Source of the DNA: JADHUC01 sp964617665
GTDB taxonomy: Bacteria > Planctomycetota > Planctomycetia > Pirellulales > Pirellulaceae
Reading direction: 5' to 3'
DNA: 35,255 nucleotides
NCBI GenBank assembly: GCA_964617665.1
Contig: CAZUAH010000085.1
Span: 1-35,255, forward strand
Both the position numbers and the translations under genes were made by a program. Within the stretch, counting starts at the first letter, position 1. Every line of letters starts with the position of its first letter. The notes under the pieces are model-generated. The model searched no databases. It was not told the DNA's origin and saw only the letters and a program-made list of their open reading frames with translations. Below, piece by piece: positions 1 through 8,798 of this stretch.

Positions 1-661
1 CGCGCACTACGCCGTACATCCGCCGCAACTCGGGCAGAATGAACTCGCGCCACGTCGTCGGCCCCATCTGCAAACCGTATTGCTGTCCCCAGTCGTCGCC
101 GAAGTACAAGGCATCGATATCGTACTGCAGGGCTTCGCGGATCTGCACGATGTTGTAGTCGGCGATCGCGGCCAGCAGTCCGTGCACAAAGGCGGGATGT
201 TCGACAAAGTCCATCATCAACGGTTCCAGCCCCCGCAACGTCCATGCCCGTTCATACAGCGAAAACCCAATCTGGAAGACGCGGAAACGAGCCGGGAACC
301 TCTCGAGCTTCTCGGGGATATCCTCAAAAAACCGCCTTTGCAGCGGATCGGGAAACTCGTATCCAGCCAAGGTCGGTTCGGGCAGGACTTGCCCTTCCAC
401 GTTTCCGATGTCCTTGTCGATGGAACGATCCCACACCACACCGAAGATGTCCCGCACTCGATCGTTTCCCAGATCCTCGAAGAAGCCAATGTCGCTGCCC
501 AGTCTCAACAGATGGTTCTCCAGCGGCCCTTCGATGTCCTCGCAGCCGTAGTGCTGCTGGAGCTTCTCCTTGGCCTCCATAGTGAAGCCCATCGACCAAG
601 GCACGTAGGGCGGCCGCTTCCCTTCGAGCGTCAAACGGACCACTTCGCGTTTCGTCGTCAT
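1..661 (-). CDS. Uroporphyrinogen decarboxylase (URO-D) family protein, C-terminus cut by window edge
   Basis: The reading frame is open from the ATG at 661 to the left edge, giving 220 residues without a stop. The start reads MTTKREVVRLTLEGKRPP and is preceded by an AAGGA site seven bases upstream. The order of segments (VPWSMGF near residue 20, YFGDDWGQQYGLQMGP near residue 200) is that of URO-D-like proteins, a TIM-barrel family that includes true uroporphyrinogen decarboxylases and cobalamin methyltransferases of the MtaA/MtbA type. It resembles the divergent neighbour at 924-1928, which has LFLTDDWGTQ at the equivalent place. A role in haem synthesis is unlikely, because the pair sits beside an oxidoreductase and a secreted lyase-like enzyme; in planctomycetes such URO-D-like genes often accompany sugar catabolism. 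The substrate is unknown, and the zinc-ligand region lies beyond the edge. Confidence 0.85.
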   Translation of the reverse strand, partial: MTTKREVVRLTLEGKRPPYVPWSMGFTMEAKEKLQQHYGCEDIEGPLENHLLRLGSDIGFFEDLGNDRVRDIFGVVWDRSIDKDIGNVEGQVLPEPTLAGYEFPDPLQRRFFEDIPEKLERFPARFRVFQIGFSLYERAWTLRGLEPLMMDFVEHPAFVHGLLAAIADYNIVQIREALQYDIDALYFGDDWGQQYGLQMGPTTWREFILPELRRMYGVVR

Positions 662-923
662 GTTGTCATCCTTGTATCGCCGCCGTTCAACCGGTATTCC
701 CGCTTCGCGACGGGCGAATCATACGTCTCATCGTGAATCGCTCCCAGTAACGAACAAAGCAAAGTATAAATGCTTCCCCGCGTTTGGCCAGATTCGGTCT
801 GCGAACCAGCGCAAGATGTGTATACTGGGACGAACAATAGATCTGATACTTGCCCCGGCGGCATTGCCGGCCGAGGGAGTTCTACAGCATACGATTCGAT
901 GTAATTGCGGAAGGAAGTCAAGT

Positions 924-1928
924 ATGGAGCGACGTGAAATCGTTCGGCGGGCGATCGAGTTTGACACGCCCGCCAGATTGCCCTTTTGGCAACACGCTAT
1001 GGCTGACGTGCCCGACGATGTGTGCGACTGTTGGGAAATGGACCGCGCCAAACGCGGCTGGTTCTTCGACAATGCCGCCGAGGACGACTGGGGCTGCGGC
1101 TGGGCCGTCACGGAGACAAAAAACATGGGCCAAGTCGTTCACCACCCTCTGAATGACTGGGCCAAGCTCGACTCGTACCGGCCACCCGATCCCCGCGATC
1201 CGTTCTACTACGAGCGCATCGACGAGTCGCTCGCCGAGGCCGGAGACCGCTATGTCGTTGTGACTTGCCACTTTAACCTGATCGAGCGGCTGCACATGCT
1301 GCGCGGGTTCGCCGAGACGCTGACAGACTTTCATTACGAACCGGGCAAGATTGATCGTGTGCTTGACATGATCCTCGAGTTCAAACTGGCACAATTCGAC
1401 GAACTGAAACGCCGCGTGGGCGATCGCGTGCACGGGTTATTCCTGACTGACGATTGGGGCACCCAGCAAAGCACGTTCATCAGCCCACAAATGCTCGACG
1501 ACTTCTTCATGGATCGCTACCGGCAGTTGGTTCAGGCGGTCCACGATTGCGGCTGGCATTTCTTCCTGCACAGTTGCGGTCGGATCAACGACTTCGTGCC
1601 GCATTTCATGGACGTGGGCATGGACGTGCTGAACATGCAGCAACCGCAGGCGTATGGCATCGAGGAACTGGGCAGCCGGTTTGGCGGCAAGATCTGTTTC
1701 CTGACGACGACCGATATCCAGGCGACCATGCCTAGCGGCGACTTGGACGCCATCCGCGCCGAGGCGCGACAGTTGGTTGAGCATTGGTCGACGCCGGAGG
1801 GCGGCCTGATCGTCTTCAATTACGGCATGGAGGACGCCATCGGCACGACGGTGGAAGCAACCGAAGTCATGTTCAGAGAGTTCGACAATTTGAAGCACCA
1901 TTGGAACCAACCCAAGGAGATATCATGA
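924..1928 (+). CDS. URO-D family protein with HxC metal motif
   Basis: A 334-residue protein starting MERREIVRRAIEFDTPARLPF. The ATG at 924 has AAGGAAG six bases upstream, and residues upstream in the same frame look non-coding. Motifs of the URO-D/MtaA superfamily are visible: LFLTDDWGTQ around residue 175, and FLHSCGRINDFVPHFMDVGMDVLN around 215-240. In the methyltransferase branch (MtaA, MtbA) an H-x-C motif helps bind a catalytic zinc; here it reads HSC, so a metal-dependent methyl or carboxyl transfer is possible, but this is inference from the family. It is the first gene of an operon: its TGA overlaps the ATG of the oxidoreductase gene (ATGA), implying coupled translation. It is divergent from, and related to, the partial gene at 1-661. 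Confidence 0.85.
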   Translation: MERREIVRRAIEFDTPARLPFWQHAMADVPDDVCDCWEMDRAKRGWFFDNAAEDDWGCGWAVTETKNMGQVVHHPLNDWAKLDSYRPPDPRDPFYYERIDESLAEAGDRYVVVTCHFNLIERLHMLRGFAETLTDFHYEPGKIDRVLDMILEFKLAQFDELKRRVGDRVHGLFLTDDWGTQQSTFISPQMLDDFFMDRYRQLVQAVHDCGWHFFLHSCGRINDFVPHFMDVGMDVLNMQQPQAYGIEELGSRFGGKICFLTTTDIQATMPSGDLDAIRAEARQLVEHWSTPEGGLIVFNYGMEDAIGTTVEATEVMFREFDNLKHHWNQPKEIS

Positions 1929-2926
1929 AACCCGTTCGTTACGGCATCGTCGGTTTGGGGCAGGTTTCGACGAAGGGACATATCCCGGAACTGATGAAGC
2001 TGCCTGATACAGAAGTCGTGGCCGTTTGCGATCCTGACCGGGAGGCGCTCAGCCGTACGACACAGCTTGTCCCCGACGCAAGAGCCTACGACGATTTTGA
2101 CGCCATGTTGCAGGATGACAATGTCGAAGTCGTTTTGATCGGCACCCCGAACTGGCTGCACAAGGAACAGGCTGTTCGCGCGTTCGAAGCGGGCAAACAC
2201 GTCTTTCTGGAAAAGCCCATCGGCGTGGACCTGGACGAGTGCGATGCGATTCTACAAGCATGGACCGATAGTGGGCGCGCCCTGCAGGTTGGCCACGAGC
2301 TTCGCCACGCCAACTTGATGCGGGCCATGCGCGAGAAGATCGACGAAGGCTTGATTGGCCAGGTTCAGATGATCGTTGTACAAGAATTCCGCTTCCCGCT
2401 ATTGCCCGGATGGCGTCAAAGCGGCAGGACGGGCGGCGTGATGCTCGAAAAGAACTCGCACTTCTTCGATCTGTTCAACTGGTTGGCCGGCGCGCGGGCG
2501 AGCCGGGTCATCGGTGCTGGCGGCAACAACGTGAACAAGGACTCGCCGCTGATGGATCACTGCATTGTCATCGTCGAGTACGAGAACGATGTGCGCGCCA
2601 CATTGTTCATGTGCCTGTTTGCGGAACACGGCAGTCAACTGACCATTGACGTGGTCGGAGACAAAGGCCGCCTGATCGCCCTTGCGCAGGATCAGAAACT
2701 GACCTTCTATAGCCGCACGGATGGAAAGCCCGTCGAATGGTCCTTCGAGCCCGGCGTCGACGGCACTTTTCACATGGGATTCAAGACTCAGCACGAATCT
2801 CTCGTAAGGAGCATCCGGGAAGGCAAGCCCGTCGTTTGCAGCGGCCCCGAAGCGCGTCAAACGATGCAAGTCGCCTTGGCAGCCGAACGCGCCGTCAGCG
2901 ACGGGATGATCGTCGACGATCCATAA
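1925..2926 (+). CDS. Gfo/Idh/MocA family NAD(P)-dependent oxidoreductase
   Basis: A 333-residue protein beginning MKPVRYGIVGLGQVSTKGH, with the glycine-rich Rossmann motif at residues 7-13 and the family signature EKP at 96-98 (FLEKPIGVD), which contains the lysine conserved in inositol and glucose-fructose oxidoreductases. The C-terminal half (from about residue 125) is the alpha/beta dimerisation domain with the GGVMLEKNSHFFDLFNWL segment, where the histidine fits the usual catalytic position. The start is set by AAGGAGA four bases upstream and by the four-base overlap with the preceding stop. Enzymes of this family oxidise or epimerise sugars, inositols or sugar acids. Together with the URO-D-like genes and the secreted protein downstream it suggests a carbohydrate degradation operon. 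The exact substrate cannot be told. Confidence 0.92.
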   Translation: MKPVRYGIVGLGQVSTKGHIPELMKLPDTEVVAVCDPDREALSRTTQLVPDARAYDDFDAMLQDDNVEVVLIGTPNWLHKEQAVRAFEAGKHVFLEKPIGVDLDECDAILQAWTDSGRALQVGHELRHANLMRAMREKIDEGLIGQVQMIVVQEFRFPLLPGWRQSGRTGGVMLEKNSHFFDLFNWLAGARASRVIGAGGNNVNKDSPLMDHCIVIVEYENDVRATLFMCLFAEHGSQLTIDVVGDKGRLIALAQDQKLTFYSRTDGKPVEWSFEPGVDGTFHMGFKTQHESLVRSIREGKPVVCSGPEARQTMQVALAAERAVSDGMIVDDP

Positions 2927-2957
2927 CAGTCCCCGCGAGTCTCAGGAGGTACGATTC

Positions 2958-5900
2958 ATGCGCCTGTTTCTAACCGTATTGGCATCCATCGGGGCTGTCG
3001 TCATAGCAGGAACGTGTCGGCCAGGAACCGCCGGCGAACACAGGATCGTGTTGAAGGAACACGTCAACCGCCAATGGACGAATGAGCTCCTGAGCTATCC
3101 GTTCGAGGCGCCGGAAGGTGCCTGCCATGTGGATTCGGCGAGTCTCCATGGGCCACAGGGCCCGCAGGCTGTGCAACTTTCCGATGTGGAGTTTTGGCCA
3201 GCAACGCGAACGGTCAAATCCGCCACACTGTGGCTAGTGGCCGATCTGGCACCGCTTGCCACGAACGAATACACCGTGCAGTACCAGGCGACACCGTCGA
3301 GAAGTCGCCACGAACGTTGCGATCTTGTGGTGAAGGCGACTGCCGACCAAGTGGAGATGAGCACATCGCGGTTTGGTGCACGGTTACGGCTCGGTGGTGA
3401 GACATTTGACCCGCCACGTACTGCCTCCGCGGTGCCAGGGCCGGTCGCGGCGATGCGTTTGACGGACGGGACCTGGTTTGGCGGAAGTCGCTTGTTTGGT
3501 GGCACGCAGTTGACAAGCTGGACGGCAGAGTTGGTAGCATCCGGCCCTGTGTACGGGCAGGTGGAATATATCTACCGATATGAATACGGCAACACGCTCA
3601 AGCTGAAGGCGCGCCTCTACGCGGGGGCGGCAGGTTTGTATTGCGAGTCGCACGTTGCTGACGACCGGCCAGAGGATGGCGTGGACATCGTGCTGAGCGA
3701 TGGGATCCCGCCGCTGACACTGGTCATCCAACGCGAAGCATACGGTGACCGACCGCAAATGGAAGCCGCAAGGTGGGGCAATTGGGTCGAGATTCCTCTC
3801 GCCGAGTTCGAGGAAGAACTGGTGACCAATGTGAGCCCGTGGGCTGATTGGTGGAACACATGGACGCAGACTTCGGTGCGGCTGCGTCTTGGTGGCGGTG
3901 AACGCGAGTTGCACTTGGCCAGCCACGCCCCAGGCGCATGGGTCGAACCGGAGGCGCCCGGCACCATACGCGACTGGTCGGCTTGGCAACACAAACTGAT
4001 ACCGGTGAAACGCGGGGCCAATGGCGAAGTGTTCATGCACGTGAACAACGCAGCCGGCGTTCGCAAATGGGGCATCGAGGACCGCGAGCCTGCCTATGCC
4101 GAGGCTCGCCGCATGTCGCTTGCGCAAGTCAAGGCAGAATGGCCGCCGTTAAATGAGGTCAAGGATTGGATTCTAGAATGGCCGAGCGACGGTCGGGCGC
4201 ATCCGCATCTGTTCGCATCACCTGAGGACGTGCGAGCAGCTTGGCAGCGAATGGGGGCAAACGACGACATCATGCGTCAGGCCGATTATCTTTCCAGGGA
4301 GGAGATTCGGCCAGTTCCAAGCTACAAGGATGCACAGGCAATCGAAGTCTACTTGGGTACCAAGGGCGCCCCGGAAGCTTCGAGGAAGGTGCGTTTGGTC
4401 GATCGCATGCGCCAGCACATGGGAGCGCTGGGCGACTTCGACAAGATGCGCAGCACTCAGACGGTGGCCGCGTTGTACGACCTGATGATGGGGTCCGACT
4501 TGATCACAGGCGCGCACAAAGAGCTCTATCGGTCCCAGATGGCCTTCCTGGGATACATCCTGGCCTGTCCATCAACCTGGAACATCGAGCGGGGCTATCG
4601 TTCCTACAACCCGAATATGAGCTTGTCTTATCTTCTGGCCCGAGGGATCGTCGGGTGCGCGATTCCGGATCACCCAATGGCCAAAGTGTGGGTGGCACCT
4701 GGACTGAGCCGAGCGAAGATCTGGCTGAACGAGGTCGGCCCCGAGGGCGAATGGTATGAAAGTGCCCACTACTCCCAAGTCAGCGCTTTCGCCATGACGT
4801 CATTCGCGGTGGCTGCGAAACGAGCCGGATTCGAGAATCTGTTCCTCAATGAAAACCTCAAGAAGTGGCCGATGTGGCTGGCCCAGATCTATTCGCCTCG
4901 CGACCCCATGGAAGGACGCAAGAACCGTCGAGCATCTCCGCCTATCGGACGAGCCACCGCCGGTCTGCCGTGGGGCTTGTTCGGACTGATGGCCAGAGCG
5001 ACAGTGGATACGGATCCCGATTACTCGAAGCAAATGCAGTGGGCTTGGGCGGGCAGCGATCACACGACAAACACGGCGAATCACCTCGGCGGCTTCGAGT
5101 CGGTGTACATGGATCCGTCGCTGCCCATGACCGTGCCCGATTGGACATCGAAACTGTTTCCTCAGGTAGGACCGATTTTCCGCAACGGCGTGGGCGACGA
5201 GCATGAGAACTACTTGATTGTGCATGCCAACACGGGCGCCGGTATTCGCCCTTCGGAGTTTGGATGTCTTGCGTTGTGGTTTGCGCGAGGCGTACCGGTC
5301 GCCGGTTCGTTTCCGGGTGGATACAAGGAGCGTCATCAACTGCTGATGTCGCGCGTGATACCACGGCTCTCCTGGAGCGAGGGCGAGCCGTGGGACGAGT
5401 CGCGATTCGGCTGCAACACGGATGTGAAGATGGGCACGTTCAGTGCACTGCCGCGACAGGATTACTTCTCGGCCAGCTACACATTCAAGGGATGGAAGGG
5501 CGGTCGTTACGGGATACCGAAGGACTCTGTGTCTTGGCCGCCGGTCGACGGAACGGCCGGATTCCCGATCGAATGGTGCCGCCGCATGCTCTACGTGCAA
5601 GACGACAAGCCGAGTGGTCTTAATTACCTGGTACTCCGAGATTCGGTCAATGGCGGCAAGCCCACGCTCTGGCAGATGTGGACGGTTTCCGATCGACTCG
5701 GGTCGCCGGAGCAAGTACGCGACTTGGAGACTTTCCTGGCGGACAAGCCAGAAAAGCAGGCCGTGCCAGCCCACGCGCTCGCAGGCGACCGCATCACCGC
5801 CGTTGGCCGTTTCAACGTGGATATCGACTACTACATCGCCAGCCCGCGCGACACCGAGCGTTGGACCATGCGAATGGGACAGCGGTATGTGGACTACAGT

Positions 5901-6425
5901 GTTTCGGGCCACGACTATCGCGATCTGCTGCAACTGCGACTGGATGGCAACGGAGACTACTTTGTTGTCATGTTCCCCCGCTTCCGAGATGAAACGGCCC
6001 CGCAATTCGCCACGATTGGCAACGGTAATGTGATCAAGATCACCGGCGACTTCGGCACGGACTACTGCTTCTTGCCTAGAGATGAAGCGGAGGTGACCGT
6101 CGGCGACGTCTACTTCCGCGGCGAATCCGGGTCGGTGCAGCAGCGTACCCATACCACAGTCCTAGCGACCGCTTCGGCCGGGGAAGTCCGCATTGGGCAA
6201 TGGGGTATATCGGCACCACAGGCCGCGAGTTTGCGAGTCGAGACCGACCGCCTGATAGTCCATCTGCCCTACGCCCGAGAGAATAGCGGAGAGGTCACAT
6301 TGCAGACTTCTGGGCAATGGAAGCTGGCTGCAGTACAGGAGGGCGTCACCCTGAAAGCGATCGACGGCGGCGGCCGCGTCGTGCTCGCGCCGGGAAATAT
6401 ACGAGCGGTATTGCAGAAACCTTGA
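2958..6425 (+). CDS. Large secreted heparinase II/III- or alginate-lyase-like protein
   Basis: A 1155-residue protein with a classical signal peptide (MRLFLTVLASIGAVVIAGTC, likely cut near TAG-EH at about residue 26). AGGAGGT lies seven bases before the ATG. Residues 30-400 look like beta-rich domains. From about 413, HPHLFASPEDVRAAW resembles the opening of heparinase II/III and alginate-lyase-like toroid domains, and around 596 GEWYESAHYSQVSAFAM has the Y/H-rich look of their active-site helix. After about 750 a beta-sandwich part follows (CLALWFARGVPVAGSFPGGY). This supports a polysaccharide lyase, or a related uronic-acid polysaccharide enzyme, acting outside the cytoplasm. The family call is by resemblance only and the catalytic residues are not proven. 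It is the last gene of the operon, 31 bases behind the oxidoreductase gene. Confidence 0.72.
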   Translation: MRLFLTVLASIGAVVIAGTCRPGTAGEHRIVLKEHVNRQWTNELLSYPFEAPEGACHVDSASLHGPQGPQAVQLSDVEFWPATRTVKSATLWLVADLAPLATNEYTVQYQATPSRSRHERCDLVVKATADQVEMSTSRFGARLRLGGETFDPPRTASAVPGPVAAMRLTDGTWFGGSRLFGGTQLTSWTAELVASGPVYGQVEYIYRYEYGNTLKLKARLYAGAAGLYCESHVADDRPEDGVDIVLSDGIPPLTLVIQREAYGDRPQMEAARWGNWVEIPLAEFEEELVTNVSPWADWWNTWTQTSVRLRLGGGERELHLASHAPGAWVEPEAPGTIRDWSAWQHKLIPVKRGANGEVFMHVNNAAGVRKWGIEDREPAYAEARRMSLAQVKAEWPPLNEVKDWILEWPSDGRAHPHLFASPEDVRAAWQRMGANDDIMRQADYLSREEIRPVPSYKDAQAIEVYLGTKGAPEASRKVRLVDRMRQHMGALGDFDKMRSTQTVAALYDLMMGSDLITGAHKELYRSQMAFLGYILACPSTWNIERGYRSYNPNMSLSYLLARGIVGCAIPDHPMAKVWVAPGLSRAKIWLNEVGPEGEWYESAHYSQVSAFAMTSFAVAAKRAGFENLFLNENLKKWPMWLAQIYSPRDPMEGRKNRRASPPIGRATAGLPWGLFGLMARATVDTDPDYSKQMQWAWAGSDHTTNTANHLGGFESVYMDPSLPMTVPDWTSKLFPQVGPIFRNGVGDEHENYLIVHANTGAGIRPSEFGCLALWFARGVPVAGSFPGGYKERHQLLMSRVIPRLSWSEGEPWDESRFGCNTDVKMGTFSALPRQDYFSASYTFKGWKGGRYGIPKDSVSWPPVDGTAGFPIEWCRRMLYVQDDKPSGLNYLVLRDSVNGGKPTLWQMWTVSDRLGSPEQVRDLETFLADKPEKQAVPAHALAGDRITAVGRFNVDIDYYIASPRDTERWTMRMGQRYVDYSVSGHDYRDLLQLRLDGNGDYFVVMFPRFRDETAPQFATIGNGNVIKITGDFGTDYCFLPRDEAEVTVGDVYFRGESGSVQQRTHTTVLATASAGEVRIGQWGISAPQAASLRVETDRLIVHLPYARENSGEVTLQTSGQWKLAAVQEGVTLKAIDGGGRVVLAPGNIRAVLQKP

Positions 6426-6561
6426 TTTCGATCCTCACATTTGAGACGATGTAGAACTTGTCACGATGGACGAGTGTCTCGTGGCAATGCTTGAGGTAGC
6501 GATCTCGGAACGAGCGTCCAGCTCTGGCATAACCGACGAGGCCACGGGAACGGCCCGCGTC

Positions 6562-7878
6562 TCAGTACTCAATCGACGAATCGCCAGCCGCCTCGCCCTG
6601 CTGGCGGCGCAACTCGTCCATCATAAAGCTGATCGCTCGTGCGTAGTGGCGCACCGCATCGGAGTAGTCACCAGCGCCGGCTGCATTGGCAGCGCCACGC
6701 CTATATTCTACGATTTGGCTCCAATCGATGTCCCAATTGGACTCCTGGGCGGCGTCGCGCAGTTCGTCCAGTACGCCGGAAAGCGTCTCCACGAATTCGC
6801 CGCCGCCCTTGCAGGTCGCGTGTGCGTGTGGTCCGTTTCCATGTCGATTGCCGCCGGTGGCGACGTCTTCTACTTTCTTTGCACGCCCACTAAAGAGGAA
6901 AACCACACCGGCTATTGCGGCAACGACGCCGGCCAATGCCGATACGATCGCCGGTCCGCGCTGATCAGCAATCGACAATACTAATGCCAAGAACAAACAG
7001 ACTCCGCCAACGACCCAGGATGCCAAGCTGCCGGTCGGCAAGGTGCGTTTGCGGGCCGGAGTGCTCGGGGCTTGGCCGTTTTCATTGTCAGCCATTCCGG
7101 GGCCGGCAATCTTCGCAATGATTAGCGTTACGTTGTCCGGGCCGCCGCGTAGATTTGCCAAATCCACCAAGACACGTGCCGCTTCGTCCGGCGGCAAGTT
7201 GGCCAGGATTTCGGCAAGCTCGTAGTCGTCCACTTGCCCGGTCAAGCCATCGCTGCAGAGCAGGAACGTGTCTCCCACCTCTAGCGGATAAGGACCTTCC
7301 AGGTCGATCTCGACATCCGGGTTAGGCCCCAAGGAACGCGTAATAACATTCTTGGGGACAGCCTTCGCCAGATCCGAGTCATCCGGCAGACGGCCGATGC
7401 TGCGCAGTTCCCACTGAAGGCTGTGATCGAAAGTCAGTTGTTCCAGACGCTTACCTCGAAGACGATAGACCCGACTATCGCCGACATGGCCGATCACAGC
7501 ACCTTGCGGCAAGACTGCCAGCGTGCTGGCAGTTGTCCCCATGGCGTGGAAGTCCGGATTCGCCTGCCCGCGGCGGTGAATCTCGCTATTCGTCTCGGCC
7601 ATTGAACGTCGAAGGGCCTCGGACGCGGGAAGATCGCGGTAGTGACCGTAGAGATGTGAAATGCCGTCTACTGCTAGCTTGCTAGCCAATTCACCGGCTG
7701 CGTGGGCACCCATGCCATCGGCCACGATGAACAAGTGGCCGCGTTCTTTCCACGACTGTTCGTCCTGGGCAAGCACGACAGCGTGGGAGTCCTGGTTATT
7801 CGCACGTCGCATACCCACGTCGGTGCGAGCGACATGTTGAAGAGACTCGACAAACTCTCGTGTTGACCCGGCCATCAT
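6562..7878 (-). CDS. PP2C-type serine/threonine phosphatase with membrane anchor
   Basis: A 438-residue protein. Residues 15-260 form a complete PP2C/Stp1-like domain: TDVGMRRANNQDS (19-31), VADGMGAHAAGELAS (52-66), GTTAST (114-119), GHVGDSRVYRL (130-140), LLCSDGLTGQV (207-217) and GGPDNVT (245-251), which supply the aspartates that bind the two metal ions. Two membrane segments follow (about 285-303 and 308-330), then a 110-residue C-terminal tail of unknown function. Such enzymes reverse Hanks-type Ser/Thr kinase phosphorylation, and planctomycetes carry many of those kinases; no kinase gene lies next to it. The first codons are ATGATG (7878 or 7875) with no clear ribosome binding site. The gene converges on the lyase-like gene across a 136-base gap. 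Confidence 0.93.
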   Translation of the reverse strand: MMAGSTREFVESLQHVARTDVGMRRANNQDSHAVVLAQDEQSWKERGHLFIVADGMGAHAAGELASKLAVDGISHLYGHYRDLPASEALRRSMAETNSEIHRRGQANPDFHAMGTTASTLAVLPQGAVIGHVGDSRVYRLRGKRLEQLTFDHSLQWELRSIGRLPDDSDLAKAVPKNVITRSLGPNPDVEIDLEGPYPLEVGDTFLLCSDGLTGQVDDYELAEILANLPPDEAARVLVDLANLRGGPDNVTLIIAKIAGPGMADNENGQAPSTPARKRTLPTGSLASWVVGGVCLFLALVLSIADQRGPAIVSALAGVVAAIAGVVFLFSGRAKKVEDVATGGNRHGNGPHAHATCKGGGEFVETLSGVLDELRDAAQESNWDIDWSQIVEYRRGAANAAGAGDYSDAVRHYARAISFMMDELRRQQGEAAGDSSIEY

Positions 7879-8154
7879 GCGCTATCTTAAAAACGCTTGT
7901 GTGTTGCGCCAACTCGTCAGCTAACGGGGGGACAATTAGCCAAGCGACTTGCCCTGCCCTTCTATTGTAGCGTGAGCCACCCCCAATAGGCTAGGCGGTC
8001 AACGCTTTCACTGCAAGTCACCTGCAACGATTTCGATCTGGCCCCGCCGGAATCGTCGCATTATACTCCCGCGGCTCATCTGAGAAATGCGCTAGTATTG
8101 TCGTCTTTGGCTCTACACCGACTCCAGTCTTCTCCATTTGCGCGGCATATTCTC

Positions 8155-8703
8155 GTGTCAAAACCATCCGTTTCGACGAATAAGGCTCCGACCGGGCGTC
8201 TCTTGTTGCTGCTCGCCATACTGGCCATCACGTCTGCATCCGGATGTGTCCGGCGGCGGATGACCATTCGCAGCAATCCGCCAGGGGCGGTCGTATTCGT
8301 TGATGATCAGGAAATCGGCACGACCCCCGCGTCCTCCGACTTCACCTACTACGGCACGCGGAAGATTCAGTTGGTCAAGGACGGCTACGAAACATTGACG
8401 GTCAAGCAGACGTTTTTCCCGCCTTGGTACCAGATTCCGCCGTTGGATTTCATCAGCGAGAACCTCTGGCCGTTTGAACTTCGCAACGAGAACTTGGTGA
8501 ACGTCCAGCTTCAGCCCCAGCAGATCCTACCCACCGAGCAATTGGTAGAAAGAGCCGAAGGACTGCGGACAGGCTCACAACTCGGATACACCGTACCACT
8601 GCCCAACGCACCTCCCACTCCCCAGCCAGTTTCGCCGCTGCCTCCGCCACCAATAAGCGGGCCAGGGCCGCCTTACGGCATGCCGACGGGCCCAGGGCAA
8701 TAA
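8155..8703 (+). CDS. PEGA-domain lipoprotein with proline-rich tail
   Basis: From the GTG at 8155 the protein has 182 residues: a short basic start (MSKPSVSTNKAPTGR), a hydrophobic stretch and the lipobox-like SASGC, so lipid attachment at that cysteine is likely. A PEGA domain follows (MTIRSNPPGAVVFVDDQEIGTTP ending in KDGYETLTV), a small beta fold usually found on surface or envelope proteins. The last 40 residues are rich in proline and glycine. A TTG at 8098 would add 19 residues but push the signal peptide inward, so the GTG is preferred; neither start has a strong ribosome binding site. The gene is divergent from the PP2C gene across a 276-base gap in which I recognise nothing. Function is unknown. 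Confidence 0.78.
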   Translation: MSKPSVSTNKAPTGRLLLLLAILAITSASGCVRRRMTIRSNPPGAVVFVDDQEIGTTPASSDFTYYGTRKIQLVKDGYETLTVKQTFFPPWYQIPPLDFISENLWPFELRNENLVNVQLQPQQILPTEQLVERAEGLRTGSQLGYTVPLPNAPPTPQPVSPLPPPPISGPGPPYGMPTGPGQ

Positions 8704-8798
8704 GCGGGAATCGCCGATACGGTGCCTCGCAAGCCCGGCGTCCAATTCCGTCAGAGCGTTCGGGACGGGGCTCGAAGTCCTGCTTGGACTTTCGTGTT

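Noticed and set aside
80..736. Plus-strand reading frame over the first URO-D-like gene
   Set aside because: The minus strand carries a continuous, family-typical URO-D-like frame; the plus-strand frame is its shadow.
4800..6152. Long minus-strand reading frame opposite the lyase-like gene
   Set aside because: It mirrors the codon pattern of the strong plus-strand gene and has no domain.
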